Positions 54,101 to 61,317 of a stretch of DNA of 64,000 nt are shown one piece after another (positions within the stretch are counted from its first letter, which is position 1; each line of letters begins with the position of its first letter). This DNA is from Bettongia penicillata ogilbyi. Its lineage: Eukaryota > Chordata > Mammalia > Diprotodontia > Potoroidae. The translations under genes and the position numbers were made by a program. The stretch covers positions 1,240,001 through 1,304,000 of the forward strand of contig JAJHZJ010000756.1 of the NCBI GenBank assembly GCA_023548195.1. Direction: 5' to 3'. The notes under the pieces were generated by a model. That model had not been told where the DNA came from and did no database searches. It was given only the letters and a program-made list of their open reading frames with translations.

Positions 54101-54569
54101 CCTTGAAGAATGTGTCAGAGGTAGATCAGCCAGGTCAAGATGGGAACATGAGCAGGGGAAGCCCAGGGTGGTGGGGAATGACCACAGAAAGCCCTGGAGA
54201 AAAGTACCAGGAGCAGGACATGAGAGGAAGGTCCCTTACCTCCGACATCTGAGACTGTGGGCAGAGGATCAATGACCTACTCCTTCATTCCCAGATTGTA
54301 AGGCTTCGACAGGTGGCAGTGGTGGCAATAGCAGCAGTGGCAGTGGTGGCAGTAGCAGCAGCGGCAGTGGTGGCAGTAGCAGCGGCGGCAGCAGCTCTGG
54401 AGGCAACTCCAGCAACAGTGGGTTCTGTGCCAACAGGGCCAGTGGCCTGTATGCTGACCCCACCGACAGGAATGCCTTCTACAATTGTGCAAATGGGATA
54501 ACCTACCAGCAACACTGCCAGGCAGGTCTTGTCTTTGATACTCAATGCTCCTGTTGCAACTGGTCATGA
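33085..54569 (+). CDS. CHIA: acidic mammalian chitinase (secreted GH18 endochitinase), 11 exons
   Basis: Joined exons 33085-33109, 37250-37279, 39013-39214, 41632-41688, 47054-47219, 48401-48525, 48671-48782, 50268-50453, 52975-53094, 53205-53346 and 54295-54569 total 1440 nt, 479 residues plus TGA, with all GT-AG introns and matching phases. Human CHIA is about 476. Layout: signal peptide 1-21 (ends QLSSA), GH18 barrel about 22-388, Ser/Gly linker about 394-431, CBM14 chitin-binding domain 432-479 with six Cys. DGLDFDWE puts D136, D138 and the proton donor E140 at the family positions; Y212/D213 (MTYD) and the active-site Trp (W356) are present. Arg145, His208 and the His equivalent to human His269 (H265), linked to acid-pH activity, are kept. 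The enzyme hydrolyses chitin beta-1,4 bonds outside the cell, in stomach or airway in other mammals. Four residues after SPLY are missing against human. No disabling change seen. Confidence 0.96.
33110..35976. other. CHIA intron 1, first part
   Basis: Mostly unassigned. A worn antisense L2 end lies near 34440-34560 and a piece of the unnamed old dispersed repeat near 34860-35030. A 95-codon antisense frame (33255-33542) has no support. Confidence 0.4.
35977..35984 (+). promoter_or_regulatory. CHIA: second TATA box (promoter 1b)
   Basis: TATAAAAG in GGGTATAAAAG, 48 bp before the ATG at 36025; the same core and spacing as promoter 1a. Confidence 0.6.
36025..36049 (+). CDS. CHIA: candidate alternative CHIA first exon 1b
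   Basis: The ATG in GCAGCCATGG (a near-perfect Kozak context) opens MEKSIILT plus one base before a GTGAGT donor: 25 coding nt ending in phase 1, the same length and phase as exon 1a (MAKLTLLT). An upstream in-frame ATG at 36016 would add MAA. Spliced to exon 2 it would read [18 protein letters not shown], a good signal peptide that leaves the mature enzyme unchanged. It may be a true alternative promoter of this gene or a relic of a deleted tandem chitinase copy; transcript data are needed. Confidence 0.65.
36145..36335 (-). repeat. MIR-type SINE, antisense
   Basis: ACAGAGGAGGAAAGGGAGGCAC, AAATGATTTGCCCAGGCTCACCC and AGTTTCCTGACTCTAAGTCC; begins about 95 bp after exon 1b. Confidence 0.7.
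36524..36742. mobile_element. non-autonomous hAT transposon with exact 8-bp TSD
   Basis: TIRs TAGGGATTCTTAACCTG and GGCTAAGAACCCCTA; TTCTAGAA is duplicated exactly at 36516-36523 and 36743-36750, the hAT-Charlie target consensus. 219 bp, non-coding. Confidence 0.85.
37090..37235 (+). repeat. rearranged SINE/L2 end before exon 2
   Basis: TAGCATGATGGATACAGCACTGGACCTGGAGTCAGGAA is a SINE head; then a jump to GGTGCTTAATAGATGCTTAGTAAATG, an element 3' end, 15-20 nt before the exon 2 acceptor. Confidence 0.65.
37250..37279 (+). CDS. CHIA: CHIA exon 2 (signal peptide core)
   Basis: TTCTCTAG acceptor, GTAAGT donor, 30 nt encoding LALVLLAQL; enters and leaves in phase 1, so either first exon can be used. 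Confidence 0.92.
   Translation, partial: VLPWCCLPS
38213..38322 (+). repeat. marsupial tRNA-derived SINE
   Basis: GGCACAGTGGATAGAGCACTG, CTGACCTCAGACACTTACTATCTGTGTGAC; ends in an A-rich stretch leading into the GAAG repeat. Confidence 0.85.
38323..38415. repeat. (GGAA)n/(GAAA)n microsatellite
   Basis: Pure purine tract of GAAG/GAAA units grown from the tail of the preceding SINE. Confidence 0.95.
38425..38655 (+). repeat. MIR/SINE-type repeat
   Basis: AGCAGTTAGATGGTATAGC head, GGCAAGTCACTTAAATTCTC, GGGGATAATAATAGTACCC and TAAAGTGCTCCATAAATGCTG. Confidence 0.75.
38656..38940 (+). repeat. LINE-2 3' end
   Basis: GTTCAGCTTAAGAGCTACATC, CTTGAGGGCAGGGACTGTTTC, GTAGGTACTTAATAAATACTTGTTGAATGAATG; ends about 70 bp before exon 3. 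Confidence 0.8.
39013..39214 (+). CDS. CHIA: CHIA exon 3 (GH18 N-terminus)
   Basis: Completes the signal peptide (SSA) and starts the mature chain [14 protein letters not shown]; includes [16 protein letters not shown], the first beta strands of the barrel. 202 nt, exits in phase 2. Confidence 0.95.
39280..39420 (-). repeat. LINE-2 end, antisense
   Basis: AATAAATATTTATTAAGCACCTACTATGTGTCAGGAACTGTG is the reverse of the L2 terminus. Confidence 0.75.
39765..39885 (-). repeat. LINE-2 end, antisense
   Basis: TGTTAATTAAGCACTTGCTATGCCAGGAACTATCC and CACTCAAGGAACTTCCATTCC. Confidence 0.7.
39886..41631. other. CHIA intron 3, remainder
   Basis: 40290-40410 looks like an old dispersed repeat (TTAAAATGCAATTGGGAAAC), and 41040-41160 is an antisense MIR-type fragment. 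The rest is unassigned. Confidence 0.4.
41632..41688 (+). CDS. CHIA: CHIA exon 4
   Basis: 57 nt encoding [25 protein letters not shown] is the conserved barrel strand and sugar-binding loop, lost in the pseudogene. Confidence 0.94.
41880..42164 (+). ncRNA. RN7SL: 7SL (SRP) RNA pseudogene
   Basis: Collinear with 7SL over nearly its whole length: GGGAGGCTGAGGCTGG of the Alu-like 5' domain, then the S-domain region, then GGAAATGGAACAGATCAAAG against GGAAACGGAGCAGGTCAAAA and AGAGAGACCTACTG against the GCGAGACCCCGTCTC 3' end. Many substitutions and a gap near the 5' end make it a retrocopy, not a working SRP RNA gene. It ends exactly where the T-run of the antisense HAL1-like element begins. Confidence 0.8.
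43197..44246 (-). CDS. HAL1/L1 ORF1 protein, intact (349 aa)
   Basis: Complete 350-codon frame. Residues about 30-170 form a long heptad-rich charged coiled coil ([17 protein letters not shown] and onward), expected to trimerise as in L1 ORF1p. Residues about 185-335 match the RNA-recognition and C-terminal domains ([45 protein letters not shown]). L1 ORF1p binds its own RNA and acts as a nucleic-acid chaperone in the retrotransposition particle. The related copy at 6611-7660 has the same length but a stop. Whether this one is expressed is unknown. Confidence 0.9.
   Translation of the reverse strand: MKMSPTFGSDDKDIFLPSGKDVEGGASVSQTSQGDVGWAQALEELKKNFEKQVGQVEEKLGREMREMQEKYEKQVNTLVKETPKNAEENNTLKNRLTPLAKEVQKANEEKNAFKSRISQMEKEVQKLTEENSSLKIRMEQMEFNDFLRNQEITKQNQKNEKMEENVKYLMGKTTDLKNRSRRDNLKIMGLPESHDQKKSLDIIFYEIIEGNCPDILQSEGKISIESIHRSPPERDPKRETPRNIVVKFQNSLLKEKFLQAARKKQFQYHGNTMRITQDLAASTLRVRRAWNRIFQKSKELGLTPRISYPAKLSIILQGKIWSFNETEDFQALLMKRPEPKRKCDFQTQE
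44270..45123 (-). promoter_or_regulatory. HAL1 5' UTR, CpG-rich internal promoter region
   Basis: The 5' UTR keeps a dense CpG cluster (around 44680-44900), unusual for a methylated, decaying repeat, so this copy seems fairly young. By analogy with L1 this region should hold the internal RNA polymerase II promoter. The open frames across it are by-products of GC content. Confidence 0.55.
45124..47053. other. CHIA intron 4, remainder
   Basis: A hAT remnant lies at 45355-45550. The rest (45550-47050) is A/G-rich and unassigned, resembling an old dispersed repeat in places (for example AGTTTTGAAGCAAATTGTG). Confidence 0.4.
45355..45550. mobile_element. non-autonomous hAT remnant
   Basis: ACCTATGGAGCCCTTCTCAAAAGAATGTTTTTAAATGCATC, then TTGAAATACAATTATCAAAATATTTTTAAAA; same family as 28020-28245. 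Confidence 0.6.
47054..47219 (+). CDS. CHIA: CHIA exon 5 (catalytic motif)
   Basis: 166 nt. Carries [20 protein letters not shown] with D136, D138, E140 and Arg145. Ends LLVK in phase 0. Confidence 0.97.
47460..47960 (+). repeat. LINE-2 3' UTR fragment
   Basis: AAACTACTGCAATACATTCTTAATTGATCTCCCTGCC, TTGGCATTTAAATCCCTTCACAATC, CACAGGTTGTGTTCTATGCC: the long CT-rich L2 3' region. Confidence 0.75.
48401..48525 (+). CDS. CHIA: CHIA exon 6
   Basis: 125 nt encoding [19 protein letters not shown] and [17 protein letters not shown]; exits in phase 2. Confidence 0.96.
48671..48782 (+). CDS. CHIA: CHIA exon 7 (MTYD strand)
   Basis: 112 nt encoding [19 protein letters not shown] with His208, Tyr212 and Asp213 of the active site. 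After SPLY it goes to [10 protein letters not shown], four codons shorter than human CHIA and than the pseudogene. Confidence 0.95.
48783..50267. other. CHIA intron 7
   Basis: Unassigned apart from an antisense MIR-like patch near 49080-49195 and the SINE at 49950. Confidence 0.4.
49950..50095 (-). repeat. marsupial tRNA-derived SINE, antisense
   Basis: GGTTAAGTGACTTGTCCAGGG, then CAGTGCTCTATCCACTGTGCCACCTGGCTGCCC, the reversed SINE head. Confidence 0.85.
50268..50453 (+). CDS. CHIA: CHIA exon 8
   Basis: 186 nt, phase 0 both sides. [20 protein letters not shown], then [12 protein letters not shown] with the His matching human His269. Confidence 0.97.
50775..50890 (-). repeat. RTE-tailed SINE fragment, antisense
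   Basis: TTTGTCCTTCGTTCTCATAGAGGACAGTGACATCAAGATGATGACATG, then CTTTGATTTGAGTGGGGG; same family as 21565 and 55030. Confidence 0.75.
51580..51810 (-). repeat. marsupial tRNA-derived SINE, antisense
   Basis: TTGTTGTTCAGTCATTTCAGTCATGTCTGAC tail reversed, GTGACTTACCCAGGGTCACACAGC, and a reversed head GATCCACTATACCACACC. Confidence 0.85.
52030..52820 (+). repeat. LINE-2 3' end, extended
   Basis: CACTTGGACTATTGCTCCATTCTACTGGTTGGTCTCCCTGCC, CCTATGACCTCCAGGATCAAATG, GTCTTTTCTGGTCC, then CCTGAGAGCAAAGATGAGC and a terminal CTGACACGTAATGACTAC. Near-continuous in intron 8. Confidence 0.75.
52975..53094 (+). CDS. CHIA: CHIA exon 9
   Basis: 120 nt encoding [17 protein letters not shown] and [18 protein letters not shown]; phase 0 both sides. 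Confidence 0.97.
53205..53346 (+). CDS. CHIA: CHIA exon 10
   Basis: 142 nt encoding [34 protein letters not shown] and [11 protein letters not shown], including the active-site Trp in the last barrel strand; exits in phase 1. Confidence 0.97.
53347..54294. other. CHIA intron 10
   Basis: Mostly unassigned. 54010-54190 (AGTCACTGAGGGTTAGAGTGG) looks like the unnamed old dispersed repeat. Confidence 0.4.
54295..54569 (+). CDS. CHIA: CHIA exon 11 (Ser/Gly linker and CBM14)
   Basis: Encodes a linker of almost only Ser, Gly and a few Asn (residues about 394-431) and the chitin-binding domain [20 protein letters not shown] to CSCCNWS with all six Cys. TGA at 54567-54569. Confidence 0.97.
54313..54412. 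repeat. CHIA: coding minisatellite, ~24-bp unit
   Basis: GGCAGTGGTGGCAGTAGCAGC-type units repeat in frame (SGSGGSSS per unit) and build the linker of CHIA. Confidence 0.85.
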
Positions 54570-54613
54570 GTTCACTGAGTTTGAGGTCATCCAAGTAGTC
54601 CCTAGAAATGTGC

Positions 54614-54619
54614 AATAAA
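54614..54619 (+). terminator. CHIA: CHIA polyadenylation signal (AATAAA)
   Basis: Canonical AATAAA 45 nt after the stop, followed about 20-40 nt later by the GT-rich CTGGTGTCTGTTTC. 3' UTR about 65 nt. Confidence 0.88.
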
Positions 54620-55029
54620 ATGTTGAAAATTAATTTTCTCTGGTGTCTGTTTCTTTGTCAAGCCCTCCCTGGCTCTGGGGCTCAAAAGCACCATCCCACC
54701 AGAAGCTCTTACAACAGGAAAGGATCTTACACGTCATCAAGGCCAGCCTCTTGCAATGGCCATGGCACAACAACTGGAGAGTCGGCTTCCTATAATTACT
54801 GCCCTGAAGGCCACTGCCTTCTACTCTGGCTTTCTGTTGCTAATGGTAGACGACAAAATACACCCAAAAATGTCTACTTGGGCAAAAGCTAAAGTACCTT
54901 AGTCTGAAGTCAGTTCTCATCATCAGTCAACATTCCTAGCAGCCTGTTCAGTTTAGACCTATTGCCTGGTTCCTGAACTCTATCCACAAATAGAAGTTAA
55001 CTAACATCAGATTTTTACAGCATTGTGGT

Positions 55030-55350
55030 TGTGTGTGTTCATCCTTTGTTGCTGAAGAAGACCATGCAATCATAGAAATGATGACATGATTTGCACTTGA
55101 CTTTGCTTTGAGTGAGGGAGTGTTCTGTAGATCACCAGCCTCACTTCTCCTCCAGAGTCATCTGAATCCAGTCACCAGATATTCATCAAGATGACTGGAC
55201 ATGACCCAGGATGAAGCAAGTTGGGGTTAAGTGACTTGCCCAGGGATATACAGCTAGTAAGTATCTCAAGCCAGATTTGAACTCAGGAGGATGAGTCTTT
55301 CTGACTCCAGGCCAGGCACTCTATCCACTGCATCACTGACCTGCCAATGA
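55030..55350 (-). repeat. RTE-tailed tRNA SINE, full length, antisense
   Basis: Reversed RTE tail (TTCATCCTTTGTTGCTGAAGAAGACC), ATGATGACATGATTTGCAC middle, and reversed tRNA head ACTCTATCCACTGCATCACTGACC: the whole composite element. Confidence 0.8.
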
Positions 55351-55379
55351 AGGGATCTTATTCCACCACTACCCCTGGA

Positions 55380-56240
55380 AGGAATCTTGTTTCGTTTTTG
55401 CAAAATTCTAATTATTAGAAAGTCTTACTTACATGAAACCAAAATCTCCCTTACTGCAACTTCTATTTGCTTGAAGTTCTGCCTTCTGGAACCAAGCAAA
55501 AGTAATCTAATCCTTGTTACACAAAATAGCCCTTTAATACTTATATGTCATTTGCTGCTATTCTTTGCGCAAGTCTACACACTAAAAAGCCCCAGTTCCT
55601 TCAACCAGGGTTCATATGGCAGCTAGCAGACACAGTGACACAGACCACTGGGCTTAGAGTAAGGAAGACCTGAGTTCAAATATGACCTCAGGTACTCTGT
55701 GACCCTGGATACTCGTTTGCCTTTGTTTCCTCAACTGTAAAATGCGCTTTAAAATAATTGACCTACCTCACAGGGTTGTTGATGATAAAAGGAGATTATA
55801 TTTTTATAGTACATAGCACTTCTTGAAGACCTCCTGTGAGGAGTATCTCCCTTGTCTGCTGAGGCAGCCTATGCCTCCTTCTAACTGTTAGGAAGTTTTT
55901 CTTGATATCAGACCTAAACTGCCTTTCTACACCTTCCACCTGCTACTCCTATTTTTCCATCAAATCTATGCCATCTGACCCACTATTCCCTTTCAAATAC
56001 ATGAACACAGTTATCTTGTCTTCTCTTTATGTTCATTTTTCCAAATTAAATGTTTCCAGTTCTTTCACTCAGTTTTCATGTGGCATGAATTCAAGTCCTT
56101 TTACCTTTTTGAGGCCTCCCTTTCTAAAATTCCATGCCCAGAACCAAACACAATATACTAGATGCTAATCTGACCAGGGAAGAGTACTGAGAAATAATTC
56201 ACTTTCTTATTGCTTGACCAAGCCAGGTCCAGTGCGAACA
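55380..56240 (-). repeat. L3/CR1-like fragment split by a SINE, antisense
   Basis: CCCCAGTTCCTTCAACCAGGGTTCATATGGCA, interrupted at 55620-55830 by a + strand SINE, then TCCAGTTCTTTCACTCAGTTTTCATG and ATGCCCAGAACCAAACACAATA with CTGACCAGGGAAGAGTA. Confidence 0.6.
55620..55830 (+). repeat. marsupial tRNA-derived SINE
   Basis: GGCAGCTAGCAGACACAGTGAC head, AAGACCTGAGTTCAAATATG, then TTTGTTTCCTCAACTGTAAAATG. Confidence 0.75.
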
Positions 56241-56274
56241 TCACTTTCCACCACATCCCACTCAGGAAAGGTCA

Positions 56275-56440
56275 TCTCTTCTTCATTTGTTTGTTTACTT
56301 TTGCATTTAAATTAAATATTTTATTTCTCCAATTACATTTAAAAACAATTTTTAACATTTATTTTTATGTTTTTGTTCTAAACTCTTTCCCTCCCTCTTT
56401 CTCTTCTCCCCTCATATAGAAGGCAGGAAATTTGTTCTTG
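56275..56440 (-). repeat. L1 3' end fragment, antisense
   Basis: ATTTTATTTCTCCAATTACATTTAAAAACAATTTTTAACATT and CTTTCCCTCCCTCTTTCTC match a reversed marsupial L1 3' UTR. Confidence 0.65.
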
Positions 56441-56499
56441 TTGATTTGGATAATTATAAATTCATTTCTCCAATGTGTTCCATATTTGAAATGACAGTA

Positions 56500-56730
56500 A
56501 TCATATATAGCACATTAAAATTTCAAAAGCACTTTACAAATATTAGCTCATTTTATCCTCACACCAACTCTATAAGGTAGTACCGTTATTATGCTCATTT
56601 TACAGATGAGGAAACTGAGGCAAATTGAGGTTAAATGACTCACCCAAAGCCATACAACTAGAAAGTATCTGAAGCTGGATTTGAGTTCAAGCCTTCCTGA
56701 CTCCAAGTTCGACACTCTATCCAATCTCTC
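56500..56730 (-). repeat. MIR/Ther-type SINE, antisense
   Basis: ATTTTACAGATGAGGAAACTGAGGC and TTTGAGTTCAAGCCTTCCTGACTCC. Confidence 0.8.
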
Positions 56731-57500
56731 AGGAGTTTTCTATTTCTGACAGTCTATGGAATAGGGATTAACCCTGAGATTTCTTTCACATAGGAACTCT
56801 GGGTGAGAACAATCTGCCAAGGACATCCCTATGCCTACCCCTAAAGACTTAGAACTACAAGTTACACTCTCAGCATTTCTGAAGGTACAGAGAGTTTAAA
56901 TGACTTGTCTGGGGTCACAGACTTCCTGGCTTCAAGATCAGCTGTCCATCTATTGCAGCATATTGCCACTCATTGATTCTAAGGTGCTGTGAATCTGAGA
57001 ATACCAGGCTTTGTGAACAATAAACTGAAGACAAAACTGAAATACTCACACAAAGGGAGGTTGATGCCAAAATCAGAGTGGAGCCTATTGCAGTTATTCT
57101 GATACAGATCTAATTAGAGCAGTTAATTGGCTTGTTCTACATGATAATTAGCAGGAGTGACACAAAATTTCTATAGTTACTATGACTAAGCCTCCACCAA
57201 CCGCCCCTCACCTCTCCTAGCTGACATATAGGAAGATTGGAAGGAGCTGGCCAGAACTCTTCTCCCTTCCTCATCACCTTCTAAGATCCCAGATCTCATC
57301 ATCAGAGATGTTCAAGGCTTGTTTATCATCTAGACAACATAAGAAACCAAAAACTCAAGAGCTGCTGGTCCAAGGACATAGCTAGTAAGTGGCCTGGTAG
57401 AGCCAGTATGATCACCTCTTAAGCCCTCATCCATTGTACTTCACATAGTAGCACACCTGCTGGTGCTCAAGGGCTAAGCTGGTCTTATCTTAGAGGAGGC
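56731..57500. other. unassigned 3' flanking sequence
   Basis: Only worn MIR-like pieces (near 56890-56980) are visible. Confidence 0.4.
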
Positions 57501-57770
57501 ACTGAAGTGATTCAGTGGATAGACCTCGAGGTCTGGAAACAGGAAGACCTGAACTCAAATGTGACCTCAGCCCCTTACTAGCCATGCCACCCCAGGCAAG
57601 TCACTTAACCTTGGTTTGCTTAAATGTCCTTAGCTGTAAAATGAGGATAATAATGGCACCTACTTCCCAGGATTGTTATTATGACTAAATGAGATAATGT
57701 TTATAAAGCACTTGGAGCAGTGCCTAACACATAGGAAGTATTTAATAAATGCCTGTTTCCTTCCTTCTCT
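57500..57770 (+). repeat. MIR/SINE, near full length
   Basis: GAAGTGATTCAGTGGATAGACC head, AAGACCTGAACTCAAATGTGACC, AAAATGAGGATAATAATGGCACC and a TTTAATAAATGCCTGTTTCC end. Confidence 0.85.
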
Positions 57771-57944
57771 ACTTTGGAGAATGTTTGATAAACTTTTGAA
57801 CCAAAGCATCCTCAGAACCCAGTAGTCACTGTCCTTGCTCCCACTACCTTGGATCAGGTAGATATATCTGGTAGGAGTCCCACAATATTGGGAATATTGT
57901 GCCCTGAGAATTTTCCAGAGAATTGGGAAATGGGGATCTCAGTC

Positions 57945-58010
57945 CATCAGTGATCTTTTATTAAGCACCTACCTTGTGTCAAACACTGTGTCAGGTGCTG
58001 GAGGTAAGAA
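57945..58010 (-). repeat. LINE-2 end, antisense
   Basis: TTTTATTAAGCACCTACCTTGTGTCAAACACTGTG. Confidence 0.7.
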
Positions 58011-58020
58011 ATAGATAGAA

Positions 58021-58021
58021 A

Positions 58022-58057
<36 letters not shown>

Positions 58058-58084
58058 CCTATATATCTCTTTGTATCTATCTAT
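58021..58084. repeat. (ATCT)n microsatellite
   Basis: Nine ATCT units then a degraded continuation, immediately before a SINE. Confidence 0.95.
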
Positions 58085-58085
58085 T

Positions 58086-58315
58086 TGGCAGCTAGGTGGC
58101 ACAGTGGATAGAGCACATAGTGTGGAGTCAGGAAGACACCTCACTAAGTTCAAATCTGGTCTCAGAAAGTGTGACAATGGGCAAGCCATTTAATCCTGTT
58201 TGCCTCACTTTCTTCACCTATAAAATGAGCTGGAGAAGGAAGTGGCAAACGATTCTAGTATTTTGCGAAGAAAATCCCAAATGGGGTCACCAAATTGCAG
58301 GAAGGGAGATTTTGG
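58086..58315 (+). repeat. marsupial tRNA-derived SINE
   Basis: GGCAGCTAGGTGGCACAGTGGATAGAGCAC head, one of the best preserved in the window, GAGCTGGAGAAGGAAGTGGCAAACG, and CCCAAATGGGGTCACCAAATTG. Confidence 0.88.
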
Positions 58316-58319
58316 TTTG

Positions 58320-59400
58320 ATAAAAGGACAAAAATGACAGAAAAACAATCAAACTATAAAATTAAACAATAAAAACACAAGGGGAAATGAGTTTCCCCTC
58401 ACTGGAGGTCTTTAAGTACTGAATAACTTCTGGATGAAAGTAGAAAGGATTTTCATTGTTTTTCAGGTACAGGTTAGGTTAAACAGTTTTTTGTGTCCCA
58501 CCTAACTCTGCAGTGCTGTGAAAAATCTGGTATTACTTAACTTCTATTTGGGGGTAGGGATTAGATAAAAAAAAGTTAGGTTATTTGATAATTGTTAAAT
58601 ATTTAATGATTTATTTTTAATTACTAACAGGCAATAATAATAGTGATAATCATAATGATATTTATTATAATAGTAAATTTTTTTATATCTTACTTATTTT
58701 GAAAGCATAAAAGGTGGTTTAAATATTTAGCTTCAAGCATGTTAATGATGAGATGAACAATTTTCTGTGCAAAGTAATTTAGAAGTACTTTCAATTAGAT
58801 TGAAAATGGGTTTGTTTCAAGTTTTAAATATATAATATTCTCTTCAGAATTGTTATATTTCTAAATTTTCTTATATTGTGTAACTTGTTAAACAATTATA
58901 TCAGCTACATTGTTGGAAAAGCAATTCCTCCTATAATCTTTCTAGGTGTTCGATTAGGAAGGTGTGGTAAACTTTGTTATTGTGATAAGGCTACTGTAAC
59001 TGGTCTGTTCTTCTTGGCTTATAAAAACTGAATCACCTCCCCCTTATAAACACCTTCTTGATTACAGGGATGTAGTAACTAGAAATTTTGCGATAACTAG
59101 GAATTTAACGTGTTACAACACTTTAGGGAGTTAGTTATGTTACATAATGACATGTTGCATCAACTTAGTTTTGATAAATTCCAATTTTAAAGATTTAGTT
59201 TTGCTTTAAGGTTGAAAAGAGACAGTTATCATTTTAGAGATTTCTGACTATCTAATTTATTTCATTAAAGTTTAGTAATTATTCCTTTTAACATTAGAAT
59301 AAATTTTAAACTGTTTTAAAAAAGGGAAATACTCGTAGGAAGAAGGGTTTTGTGAAAATCTTTTGTGTGATTTTTAGAAGGCCTACTCAATTTCCATTTG
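58320..59400. other. AT-rich unassigned sequence
   Basis: About 1 kb of strongly AT-rich DNA (58550-59310) without a recognised element. Confidence 0.4.
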
Positions 59401-60076
59401 TAAGCTGAAAGGCCCATGGAAACCTCAGTTGTGCTGGACATGGAGCCGAGCACAGAGCCCAGCCCAGCCTTGGTCAAACAGCGTAGCATGTTGAGATGAG
59501 ACTCTGGGATGAGGACACCTCTGGGGCTGAATCTCCAGTAACAGTAGAAAGTCTTCAGATCCCTTGGCCCACAGGTGCCAGAGGTCAGTGAAGGAGTTTT
59601 ATCAGCTGGCCAGGGAGGGAGAAGGGCCTTCCCATACCTCCAACAGCAGGCAGTGGCCACAGAGCCAGCACAGCAGCCCATAAGGAAGCTCCATTGTTGG
59701 AGCATAAAAACCCCTGGGGGCATTGAAGAGCTAAGTCTTACCTCAGCCCTGGGTGGAGGCCCTGGCTGAGCTGGTCCCTGTCTCAAACTGAATGGTGGCC
59801 CTGCCCATCCAGCTTATGTGAAAATCAGCCCCCAGTGCTGGCTTGGTAGAACTTCAGGCTAAGTGGCTGTGGACAGATATCTGCTAAGATTCAGGGCACA
59901 AAAATCCCTCTCTGTGTCCAGTCCAGTACCCGCTTGATCATGCCACCTTGGAGGAACTGAGATCTCACAGATTGCCAGATTATAACCTACTCTTGACAAA
60001 GGAACCAAAAGTCAAGTAACTGGTTGGAAAAATACCCCAAAAAGGGAAAAAAATAAGACCATAAAAGGTTACTTTC

Positions 60077-60650
60077 TTGGTGAACAAGATATCTCCTCCC
60101 ATCTTCTCAGAAGAGGAAGAGCAATGCTTACCATCAGGGAAAGACATAGAAGTCAAGGCTTCTGTATCCCAAACATCCAAAATAAGTAGTCAATTGGCTC
60201 AGGACATGGAAGAGCTCAAAAAGGATTTTGAAAATCAAGTTAGAGAGGTGGAGAAAAAACTGGGAAGAGAAATGAGAGAGATGCAAGAAAAGCATGAAAA
60301 GCAGGTCAACACCTTGCTAAAGGAGACCCAAAAAAATGCTGAAGAAAATAACACCTTGAAAAATAGGCTAACTCAACTGGAAAAAGAGGTTCAAAAAGCC
60401 GATGAGGAGAAGAATGCTTTAAAAACAGAATTAGCCAAAAGGAAAAGAGGTCCAAAAGCTCACTGAAGAAAATAGTCCTCTCAAAATTAGAATGGAACAG
60501 ACGGAGGCTAATGACTTTCTGAGAAACCAAGAAATCACAAAACAAAATCAAAAGAATGAAAAAATGGAAGAGAATGTGAAATATCTCATTGGAAAAACAA
60601 CTGACCTGGAAAATAGATACAGGAGAGAAAAGTTTAAAATTATGGGACTA
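60077..60650 (+). pseudogene. outer element ORF1, first part, frameshifted
   Basis: Coiled-coil part of ORF1p (AQDMEELKKDFENQVREVEK), with a frameshift near 60440 (ALKTELAKRKRGPKAH) and recovery in another frame at 60492. Interrupted at 60650 by the nested insertion; the continuation at 63814-64000 encodes KSLDIIFHEIIKENC. Confidence 0.85.
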
Positions 60651-61317
60651 GGGAGGAGCCAAGATGGCAGAGTAGAAAGACTTACATATGCTAGCTCTGA
60701 ACCCACAACCCATAAATTTTCTGTAAAAAGAACTCCCTACGAATTCTGGAGCAGTGCAAGCCATGCAGCAATGCAGTGGAGGAGATTTACATTCCAGAGA
60801 GCCCTGAAAAACCGACCCCAAAGGTCTGTCATGCACCGGACAGCAGAGCCCACCCCTGCGCTGCCCTGGCCATGCAGCCCGAGAGGAGCAGATCCAATCA
60901 GGCTTCATGGATGGAACCTCTAGTGGCCGCGAAGGTCCCTCCACCCACAGGCACTCCAGGTCAGTGAGAGGGGCTTCTGGGCTGGCCAAGAGGGAAGTGG
61001 GGTGTCTCCGTGACTCGGGTCCCCTTGGGAGGAAGAAGCAGAGGCAGTGGCAGAGGCAGTGGCGGCCCAGGACTCCCGGAGCAGACAGGAGCTCCACTCC
61101 ATTCCTGAAGGTCTCCGCATGAACCCCCTGAGGGAACTGAGCCTGGGAGGTGACCCTGCCCCAACCTGAGCACCAGAACTTAAGCTCACATTGAATAGCA
61201 GCTGTGTAAGCCCTGAGGCTGGGGAGCAGCATTTGAATCTCAGACCCCAAGCACTAGCTGGGCACATCTAGATTGGGATGGAGAGGAATCTCAGAAGTCA
61301 AGTAACTGGCTGGGAAA

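Noticed and set aside
54269..54615. Three overlapping antisense frames of 64-112 codons and an Ala/Val-rich sense frame
   Set aside because: By-products of the Ser/Gly coding repeat in CHIA exon 11.
58086..58150. tRNA-like sequence (box A and B resemblance)
   Set aside because: Part of a SINE head; it lacks a complete cloverleaf, as do the other SINE heads here.
59316..59786. 156-codon antisense frame near the outer element's start
   Set aside because: Overlaps the L1-type 5' UTR; no similarity or regulatory context.
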